DNA from: Rodentolepis nana
Taxonomy: Eukaryota; Platyhelminthes; Cestoda; Cyclophyllidea; Hymenolepididae
Length of the DNA: 11,279 nt
Assembly (NCBI GenBank): GCA_900617975.1
Contig: UZAE01012526.1
Coordinates: forward strand, 27,084 to 38,362
Reading direction: 5' to 3'
Positions 1 through 7,310 of the stretch are shown here, one piece after another. A model generated the notes under the pieces. It was not told where the DNA came from. It ran no database searches and was given only the letters and a program-made list of their open reading frames with translations. Both the position numbers and the translations under genes were made by a program. The stretch's first letter is position 1. Each line of letters opens with the position of its first letter.

Positions 1-68
1 AACTCGATTCTAATGAGGCTAAAGGAAGAAACAATTGAATTAGAAAGACTTTTAACCCAAATACAGTT

Positions 69-101
69 GGGAGGAGTGGGGGGGGGGGGAAGAGAGGGGG
101 G
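69..101 (+). repeat. G-tract, possible G-quadruplex
   Basis: Three G runs lie in a purine-only stretch apart from one T: GGG at 69-71, twelve G at 78-89 and six G at 96-101. The long run can supply two or more of the four G stacks, so an intramolecular quadruplex is possible on the plus strand, which is antisense to muscleblind. Length in such runs is often variable or misassembled. No function can be read from it. Confidence 0.5.
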
Positions 102-883
102 TTTAAATAAATCACTAATCGATTTCAATCCTATTAGCGACATTTACGAATGAATCGTCATCAACCCCTGTTTACTATACGCACGCCAACTTTACGATGT
201 AATGAGTCAAATAAATTTGTATGTGTATTTGTTTCTTGAAAGCAAACAAAATATGTGCAAACGTCTACCAGTGTGTTAAAAAAACTATAAAAACATAGCT
301 ATTTCGACAAAATAGCTAAATTTCTCTTAATGCAAATAATGACCCATTTTCGATCATACCAGACAAACACATGAATACGCAACAGACGATTTAAACAAGA
401 ATCGGACAGAAATTAAGAGGCATTTATCAACATTTTATACACTTCGAGAAGATAAATCATGCACATATATAACTAAAACTGAAGGGGCGTCATTCCACAA
501 CCCCTGATAAATACAAATTCATTTGTGGAGTCTCGATTTACTAATAAACAAAAGAAACATCCCCTATCACTTAGTAATTAACGTCAGAACGCCGCGCCTC
601 TTATTTAATAAATTAGGTTTAAGCAAAACGACCCATGAAATTTTTAGCATCAAATCCCATTAGATACTCTTAAATATAAATTTCAACTAGATGTTTTTAA
701 CCAGAAAACAGCATTTTCAAAGGATAAAATTCAGTTTAAAATTAAGATACTTTCTAAAGCTTTCAGAATCTAAGAAAGCTAAAACAACTTTAACAATATA
801 AATGACAACCAAATTTAAAAGAAAATTAAATTAAAAAAATGAGATTAAGAAAGCACAACAAAGACCAATAATACAGCGTGCTG

Positions 884-1342
884 TGACTCATCTTAGAATT
901 CATAAAATGCGGAAATCTTTTCACCATACTAAATTAAAGAAATCTGATTCATTTTAAAGTCACAAAATGAATTATTTCAAGCCTCGAAGTCACATTTCAA
1001 GCTGAAACTAAATTTTGACTGACTCATTGTCTGATAAGTCATCCTTTTTCAACAATGTGAATCAGATGTGTTAAAATGATTTCTTTTGCATAAACTTAGA
1101 ATATAAGCGGAAGGAATGACTCAAAATAATTTCACTTAGAAAAGTACGGTTTCTGTTTTAGTTCAAAATGCTCACCAAATTTTTATGAAACGACTTTAGC
1201 CGGAATGGCAACCACATAGAATTGGGTTAGAAAATCAGACTTCAATTGGACTAAATTTCGAAATTTCAAATTAAAATGTTGAGAAGATGCACTAAATATC
1301 CGAAAAGGTCCCATTACTGGACTCCTGGAGCTAATTGACTCA
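884..1342. promoter_or_regulatory. cluster of four AP-1-type heptamers
   Basis: Exact TGACTCA occurs at 884-890, 1020-1026, 1117-1123 and 1336-1342, four copies in 459 bases, with a fifth (TGAGTCA) at 203-209. TGASTCA is the core site of Jun/Fos and of CNC/small-Maf bZIP dimers. The cluster lies just inside the intron after the zinc-finger exon, a plausible place for an intronic enhancer. Binding is inferred from the motif alone, and short motifs are weak evidence. Confidence 0.25.
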
Positions 1343-1404
1343 AAAAGCGCGATCAAATCAAGTGCTCGAATTGATCAATTTGAGAGTGAAATTCTGAAAC
1401 TTAC

Positions 1405-1638
1405 TTTAATGGAATCGTAACAGCAAATTACTCGCCCATTTTGTACATCCACATGTGAAGGAGGATGAGCGAACTTGCATTCATTTTCATCTCTGGAACA
1501 CATCTTCCGTTGGTACTGCCTACAGACTTCCAATGTGAGCCATCGAGAATCCTTCATTATTGCGGGTGACGTTGTTGCTGTAGCCAGAGCTGCAAGTACC
1601 TGATGTACATCTGAGGGGTTTCCCATAGCACCAGTCAT
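1405..1638 (-). CDS. mbl: muscleblind-like RNA-binding protein, zinc-finger-1 exon (partial)
   Basis: This exon encodes 78 residues of a muscleblind/MBNL protein, a nuclear and cytoplasmic regulator of alternative splicing and mRNA localisation that binds YGCY sites. Residues 29-34 (KDSRWL) and 36-39 (LEVC) lead into a CCCH finger with zinc ligands C39, C47, C54 and H58 (CX7CX6CX3H). The conserved tail [13 protein letters not shown] and CYDSIK closes the domain. Family members carry fingers in tandem pairs, so this is half of the first pair. The exon ends with AAA at 1405, in phase 0, before a GTAAGT donor. Start: ATG at 1638 has a strong context (ACCATGA) and is the first ATG after an in-frame TGA at 1843-1845. 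ATGs at codons 5 and 28 are alternatives. The 28-residue lead before KDSRWL is A/T/S-rich and unlike the short fly or human starts. The family call is firm; the start is less so, because the frame stays open upstream. Confidence 0.93.
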
Positions 1639-1842
1639 GGTACCAGGGGTGCCAACCCTTCCTTGGGCTGCCAGATACGGGTTGTAAAGTGCGGCCCCTG
1701 TTGCTGCAGTAGGACTGGAGTTTATCGATCCGTTATCCAGGGCTGCGGCTGGCCAACAGGCAAATTGGGGAGTTTGGTAGTGGTGGAGGGATTGATAACA
1801 ATCCGATAATTCTGCCGTTTTGAAGGTTTCTACGTTAATTGA
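1639..1842 (-). other. 5' UTR or N-terminal coding extension of the muscleblind exon
   Basis: The muscleblind frame stays open for 68 codons upstream of ATG 1638 until TGA at 1843-1845. There is no ATG in any minus-strand frame in this stretch. If the exon begins at the acceptor at 1846, this is a 207-nt leader free of upstream ATGs, and translation starts at 1638. However, the conceptual peptide looks protein-like: Q/H/Y/P-rich, then alanine-rich. It includes ALYNPYL, which resembles the AAFNPYL stretch of the linker in MBNL proteins. An upstream coding exon could instead join at an internal acceptor such as the AGs in TTGGCCAG, GCCGCAG or CTACTGCAG. The sequence alone does not decide between these. 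Confidence 0.5.
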
Positions 1843-1845
1843 TCA

Positions 1846-1885
1846 CTGAAAGACTTTCGATTGTGAGCGAGGTAAAGACGCGATT
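1846..1885 (-). other. probable splice acceptor and pyrimidine tract
   Basis: On the minus strand the sequence GTCTTTACCTCGCTCAC then GTCTTTCAG runs into the exon at 1845. The AG is at 1847-1846. A pyrimidine-rich stretch precedes it, and candidate branch adenines lie in CAGTAATTAC just upstream. Using it would place an in-frame TGA at the very start of the exon, which makes the upstream exon or exons non-coding in this frame. It is the best-looking acceptor near the exon by eye, but no splice-site score was computed. Confidence 0.5.
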
Positions 1886-3197
1886 GTGTAATTACTGATT
1901 TTGGCAATGGAGCTTTCAATTCAATTTATATATTCTAAAGGAGAATTTGAAAAAAATTATACAAACCAATTTGAGACTCTAAGATTCATGTAAAAAAGGG
2001 AACAAGGAACATAATTCTTGAGTTCGAAATTATCGAATTAATTCATACCACCATTGCCAAAGTCATAAATTATGGAAATATGTCAAGAATGTCATTATGA
2101 AAGTGTTGATCACAAACAATATTTAGCAAAAAAAAATCGAATTTAAATTTTAGAGAATGAAGTATTAAATCGGACACTGCATAGTAATCGCCAAGCATCT
2201 AGTGAAGTTTCTTCAAAGAAAAATGAAAATTTGCATTAAGGAACTGTGTTTTAGTGCACAGGTGAAATCAGAAAATTGAAGCATTCTATATTAAAATGTT
2301 ATGGCAGATTTACATGGCTCCACAGTCTTAAAAATATTTGTTGATAATTTAAACTACCTTAAATTACAAAGGAGAAAACCAGGAGAATACCCAAGTCACT
2401 TACTGTCAAAGTAGGTAAAGATCATGCAGTTCATTTTGGCGTTAGTCAAATGGCAGAAAAGAGACTGGAGAAGTTGACAAACTAATCAATAATTAAAAGC
2501 CTCCGAAAACTCCCCTCAATCGATGATAGTTAGACCGGGCCCCCGGAGAAAACGTTAATATGCCTACTATTAGCGGTTCCGCATGCCTGTTAATCAGCAA
2601 AGCGGCGTGGGATTTTGCACAAAGGCAGTGTTAAACAAATTGTAGCTTTGTTTGATTAGAGTGTGACTCATAGCGAAGGAAAATACTGGTGCATAGACAA
2701 AGAGACCTGGAGAACCACGTGTCGCAAGTGGCTTGGGTTTTTCCGTAAAAGCTTAAAACTCAAAAAGCGCCATAGGCTAAGCTTAGTTAATCTTGCCTAT
2801 TATCATAGTAAATCTCTAGTTAACGCATCAATAGACTCAAAAATGCCCCTCAGGATAGGAATGGACAGACTTTGGACTCTATAAAGAGCTTTATATGTAA
2901 GCGCGGTATTCATTAGTGTGGATTTATCCGTATTTTGGGTCAGAGAAAATATAGCCATCTATCCGGTTTCCGTGTCAGATTAGAGCCAAAACCGAACGAG
3001 AACAAAATCCATGCTCTCCATAATCGAATTGTGAAAAGAATTAGGAGCGGATAAAAATGGAAAAAAATGTAATAGAGAGGAGAAAAATGTGGGGCCAACT
3101 TACAGAACCGCAGTGGTGCACCCCAAAACACTAAAACCCATTTGTTAGGTACAAAGTCTCGATACTGCGTGTATGCGATATGTGCGCCAGCTGGACT

Positions 3198-3207
3198 AAC
3201 CAATCAG
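3198..3207 (+). promoter_or_regulatory. CCAAT-box-like motif
   Basis: AACCAATCAG matches the consensus for NF-Y well (RRCCAATSR type). No TATA element or start-site motif is evident at a fixed distance, and no gene follows on either strand, so this is a motif match only. Confidence 0.2.
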
Positions 3208-3247
3208 CACCCCGGAAGGCATTTTGACAACTGCTCTGGAACGAATC

Positions 3248-3285
3248 AAAAGTTACTTGCGTGGCTGTGCCACTGTAACGCTTTT
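3248..3285. other. imperfect hairpin
   Basis: Three short arms stack in order. AAAA (3248-3251) pairs with TTTT (3282-3285). GTTAC (3252-3256) pairs with GTAAC (3275-3279). GTGGC (3261-3265) pairs with GCCAC (3269-3273) around a 3-base loop. An asymmetric internal loop (four bases against one) and a 2-base bulge interrupt the 14 pairs. No known RNA family is recognised, and chance formation is possible. Confidence 0.3.
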
Positions 3286-4488
3286 AAAGTTGTCGGCATG
3301 ATTTGACAACAGTGTGTTGGAGGTGGTAGCAGTGATATCGAGGTTGGTTCATCATTTCCACGCTTAATTCGCCTATATCGATTCTTCTTGACTAAACCAG
3401 GTAATTAAAGGCCTACGGAACAATTCAAATCGAAAATTTTGTCCATATCTTCGCATAATTACCCGCTAAATGGTCAAATTAACCATTTTCTGCCCCCATA
3501 ATTCTATCTAATGCTTAACAAAATATTTTTACCTAAAGTAACGAGCGTTAACCAATGGTCTTTATTGGATTTCAATTTCATTGTAATGGCATCATAGGAT
3601 ACGGCATACTTAAATTTTATTTGCAAAGCATATTACTTCAGGGCTAACGAAAGACCCTACCTGGCACTTAACCTAAATTATGACTTTAACAAAGTAGTTA
3701 TAAGCTTGATTAATACGGATGAAATATTTGCTTACTACTGCCGGAAAATTGAAGTCGACTAGGTAGCCATTAAAAAATTAAAGATTAATCGCACTAGACA
3801 TTAAAAGCAGACCTGATCAAAGAAACGCGTTCCAATAATGTTCACTTCAATCCTAATCCAACGTTAGAAGTCGTGAATTACTGTAGAAAATTACATGCAA
3901 TCACACACCTTAACAGTCAAGTTTTCAAATAGCTAACACTAGAGTAATAATAAGCAATGGCGAAACTGAGAATTAAGTTGAAAATCTGACAGTTAAATTA
4001 CAAATTACGACGAGGTAACTCAATATGCTCTTAATTAAAAAAAACATCATGTATAAATGCATTTCAAAATATGAAGACTCTATATGTGCACTTCAGTTTC
4101 AGTTGAACAAACTTAAGACGATAAATTTTACTCTGATCATTAAAATTATTCCACAACACATTCAGTCACTAGTCGGTATTAAGACAAACTAAGTATTTAT
4201 TTCAAACAAACCACGTGTTTCGCGCGTAGCCTAAACCTGTAGTAGTAAAACAATGAAACAAAAGAAATACGCTTACGGTACCTTATTGCGTGCGCTAGGA
4301 CATAAGAATTGCAAATTATTCATAAGCGCTACTAAAAGACCTTCAAAAAATTCAATTCCGATTGTGATTTGTAAGGGCACCAATTGGCGCTCAAGTAGGA
4401 GACGCATCGAGTAACTTTCAACCTAACCTAGTTTTAATTCTTGGTCTTTTTGTGGTAAATCTGTAGTTATCTGTCTGCAAAACAACCT

Positions 4489-4496
4489 TGACGTCA
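4489..4496. promoter_or_regulatory. perfect cAMP-response element
   Basis: TGACGTCA is the full palindromic site for CREB/ATF bZIP dimers. An 8-mer of this kind is not expected often in an AT-rich window this size, but one copy may be chance. It has no evident promoter around it. Confidence 0.25.
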
Positions 4497-5734
4497 GTAC
4501 AAATCAATCTAGTCCTTCATCTGACTGTGCCCGTTAAAATGCTAATTGTAATCGATTCACAAACCTGCTCAAGTGCATCGAACCGAGACAAGAAAGCAAA
4601 ACTCAAATTGCCTCATTTAAAGATAATTCATTAACAGTATTTAAATATCGCACGAAATTAGCTGAGACGATCAATAATTGGGTAGTGGAGTATGTGTTAT
4701 ATCTCATATAAGGCCTCAATTACGCGCTATTCCTTTCGCGTATTTGAGTTGCACTTCATAAATAAAAACGCCTTTGTTGATCAATCAAATCTCGACGAGA
4801 TAACACGACAAAATGTGTAACTCAAAGCACTTATCGAAAGAGACCTGAGTTCCTCATCTAGCACACATCATTACCGCCCTGACAACACAAAGTCTAAAAT
4901 AAATTGAAAATTTTTACAAGACCGACTGCTCTAGGCAGGATTCACTCGGTCACTATTTTATCAAGATTAATAACAAGGGAAACGGGCGCTAATTGAGATA
5001 ACACCGATCTGGATGATTGGACTAACAGACCAAGGGAAACAAATACTTAAACTCACAATGTGAGAAAGAACAATGAAATGTAGAAATCAGAATAGTGGAG
5101 AATTAAAACTGTAAGATACCATTGTACTACTTTTGCGAATAACTTTAACTAGTATGTGCCAGATTTCCAGAAACGAAGCGAATTAGGAACACGAAATATT
5201 GTTAAAAAATTTGAGTGAATTCCGTCCCACCTTTGTCATAATATTACACGTAAACACTCCGGTTTCTTAATATCGTAAAATAAAGAAATTATGCATAGCC
5301 AAAGCAGTTAAACCAACGGTCACAATGCATCGAATTACCCAGACAAAAATCTGCTCAAGAATTGAGGTGAAACCCCTATCACCCAGCAGGAAAACAGTTT
5401 ACAACCGGAATACAAAAAAGCCAAATCGTTTGTGTCCCTGTGAGCCGATTTCAATTGATTTTTCACAGTAAAAACGATCATTTGTTGTTTGGTTGTGGGT
5501 GATAATAAAAAAGTATACTTCATGAAGAGTAAGGGAAAAATTACTGTACCACAGACTGTCCATTAAAAGAGAAGAAAAATTAAGCAATATGATAACGCTT
5601 GAAGCTAAAAGCGGTTTTAAGCTAGGTTTAGAGGGAGTCCTCTGATATCATGAGCCATAAAACTACGAATTAGCGCGACTCAAAATAGCCAAATAGTAAA
5701 ACAAAAAGACATGGCAATGCTCACAAATGGAAAG

Positions 5735-6250
5735 TGGGAGAGGGGCGAGACGCGCAGGTGATATGCGAAGTCGAAGGCTAGGATGCGGCGACAAAGAGCA
5801 AGAATGAAAAAGTCCCAGGCGAGCATACACAGAGTATGCAGTAAACGGTGTCCACTCTCTGAAGCCTTCAAACTAATCCTGCGTGCATGTGCTTTCTCTA
5901 TGTGTAAAACGCGCTTGCATATGCGCGTCCATATTAACGCATACGAGCGCACATGCAGACACAGGCGAAAACCAACGGCATGACGAGACCCCTTCCAGTG
6001 AGCCTTTCTCTACCCCTCAATGCAGTCCACTCATCCAATCCTCGTCTCCCCCTCCCCCCCACCCTTACCCCTTACCACGCCCTCAGTCCGCTTGTCCAAC
6101 ACACAAAGCACGCATCAAACAAATTCTAGGCTTGAGGGGAGCACCAACGCACTATACACAAGGATCAAGCGAGCCTGCGCATGCCTGTCCGTCTCACGAA
6201 ATATCACCCATAGGCCTGTTCACGCATATCCTTTTACAGGCAGCTGAGCT
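5735..6250. promoter_or_regulatory. CpG- and GC-rich block, candidate promoter or enhancer
   Basis: Base composition changes sharply here. By hand count, 5941-6000 is 57% GC, 6001-6060 is 60% and 6061-6120 is 55%, in a window that is otherwise clearly AT-rich. CpG is frequent (for example GGGGCGAGACGCGC near 5741 and ACGCGC...GCGCGT at 5909-5928). A pure pyrimidine/C-rich tract sits in the middle. The longest open frame across it (5883-6278, +) has a P/S/H-rich product typical of translated C-rich DNA, without a domain. An alternative upstream promoter of muscleblind (minus strand) or a separate regulatory island would fit. A stretch of foreign or duplicated DNA is also possible. Confidence 0.35.
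6048..6071 (-). other. canonical G-quadruplex motif
   Basis: The plus strand reads C5-T-C7-A-C3-TTA-C4. On the minus strand this gives four G runs (4, 3, 7, 5) with loops of 3, 1 and 1 bases, which satisfies the usual G3+N1-7 rule and suggests a stable parallel quadruplex. It lies inside the GC-rich block and on the same strand as muscleblind, so it would be in the nascent RNA if transcription starts further upstream. Confidence 0.6.
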
Positions 6251-6404
6251 TAAGCCAAAAAAGTCAATGTTTTCATAGGGTGTTTGCTAGCGACCTTAAT
6301 TTGAGAAAAGGACAAAGTCGATTTGTTTGTGTGATACTAACTGGGCTACATGGCTCATATGCCTGTCTTGAAATCGGTTTTCGTATGGAGTGTCATACAA
6401 CCTA

Positions 6405-6756
6405 TGACTCATAAGTGGTGTTTGTGTTACGTCTGATTTTTTTTTAAATTTTATGATTGATTGAGTTCTCGCTCGAAAAGATTCCGTGGTACCTTTTCAT
6501 ACTTTATGGTCGAGTGTATCTTGAGCGCTAGCAAGGAAGGGTTTACATTGTGCAGCATGAGAAAATAGCTGAGTCATTATGATTCGGAATTGCTTGCCAT
6601 AATTATAAAACTCAACTTTTCTTTGTTTCAACATAGGCAATAGCTATAACACCAGTAGTAATAGCGTTTAAGATAGCCGTGCACATGACTTGGCAGGTAG
6701 CACTTTACCCACTTCAACATCAAATATGTTGAAGCACACGAAAGTACTCTGACTCA
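6405..6756. promoter_or_regulatory. AP-1 / NF-E2-type site cluster
   Basis: TGACTCA is at 6405-6411, TGAGTCA at 6570-6576 and TGACTCA at 6750-6756. The middle copy reads AGCTGAGTCAT, close to the extended NF-E2 (CNC/small-Maf) consensus GCTGAGTCA. The cluster directly follows the GC-rich block. The assignment is by motif only. Confidence 0.25.
6712..6734. other. short perfect hairpin
   Basis: CTTCAACAT and ATGTTGAAG form a perfect 9-bp stem around the 5-base loop CAAAT. It is AT-rich and short, and no function can be assigned. Confidence 0.4.
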
Positions 6757-7279
6757 ATCATGTTTGAGTGAAAGAAAATTTATAAAGAAGCTATTCCACT
6801 ATCTTCGCCAGCGATCCCAACCCTTGTGTGTCACGATGTCCTTTAAATACACTTTTAATTATCTTTACTCAGCCCCCCCCCCAACCCTGGTACGAAAAGA
6901 TTACTATAAATAAGTGAACGCACGAAATTGAGTTCCTAGGTTAGAAGCCTGGATGCTATGATCACAAGAGATCACTTGAGTCTATCTGTTCCTGCTTCAA
7001 TGGGCTTAGCATGAATTCGTTTATCCCGAACATGACAACATCAAACAATAATCGCTCATTGGATATTATTTTCAAACATGAGGATATTAAAAATTGTATC
7101 CCCATCTCCTCGCAGTGGCATCAATTACCGAAATTCAAAATCCAGAAACAGAAGTGAATGACAAAACAGAACTCGATCTAAAGAAGAGGAAGAAAAGGAA
7201 AGCCAATAAATAAAGTGTATTTCTTATCATTTACCCATACAATTAAGTCATAAGAAGTGATAGGTTAGCTGACAAAAGA

Positions 7280-7310
7280 AGGCAGATCAAGGTTTTATTT
7301 TGATCTGCCT
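7280..7310. other. perfect 11-bp hairpin
   Basis: AGGCAGATCAA (7280-7290) and TTGATCTGCCT (7300-7310) are exact reverse complements around a 9-base loop (GGTTTTATT). This is the longest perfect stem I found outside the transposon. It is too short for a microRNA precursor and is not a histone stem-loop. It could be a dimeric protein-binding site, part of a small inverted-repeat element, or chance. Confidence 0.5.

Larger units (their letters stand above)
1..1404 (-). other. muscleblind intron, 5' part (following zinc-finger-1 exon)
   Basis: Read on the minus strand, this follows the donor at 1404 (ATTAAA|GTAAGTTTC), so it is the start of an intron at least 1.4 kb long. The next muscleblind exon should carry the second CCCH finger (a GRC...PPCKYxHPP-like sequence). 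I see no such frame here, so it lies beyond the left edge. The stretch is AT-rich. It holds a G-tract near 69-101 and TGACTCA or TGAGTCA heptamers at 203, 884, 1020, 1117 and 1336. I see no other gene, RNA or repeat family. The intron call rests on the donor and on family exon structure; there is no transcript evidence. Confidence 0.75.
1848..5734. other. AT-rich non-coding stretch, no gene recognised
   Basis: This is presumably the muscleblind upstream intron or 5' flank. Open frames here are short, lack ATG starts or lack recognisable domains. Examples are 2663-2884 (+, opens with GTG) and 2940-3203 (-, opens with TTG). Small items are a CCAAT-type motif at 3198, a bulged hairpin at 3248-3285, a perfect CRE at 4489, CACGTG hexamers near 2718 and 4213, and a TGACTCA at 2664. 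A locally GC-richer patch near 2530-2640 contains GGGCCCCCGG. I see no transposon coding remnant, tRNA or long repeat. Confidence 0.6.

Noticed and set aside
1405..1638. Reading the exon as the third rather than the first MBNL finger
   Set aside because: The preceding NPYL-like stretch recalls the linker before finger 3, but KDSRWL, VQNGRV and CYDSIK are finger-1 features, and finger 3 has a different tail.
2663..2884. 73-codon plus-strand frame rich in K, R and W
   Set aside because: It opens with GTG, not ATG. I recognise no domain, and one frame of this length is expected in several kilobases of eukaryotic non-coding DNA.
2940..3203. 87-codon minus-strand frame with hydrophobic stretches
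   Set aside because: It begins at TTG and the hydrophobicity comes from T-rich DNA. No acceptor or donor pair or family motif supports it.
5680..5952. 90-codon minus-strand frame overlapping the GC-rich block
   Set aside because: No recognisable motif, and it competes with open frames on the other strand over the same bases.
5883..6278. 131-codon plus-strand open frame, P/S/H-rich
   Set aside because: It lies over the GC-rich block where stop codons are rare by composition. The product is low-complexity translated C-rich DNA with no domain, and two overlapping frames are equally open.
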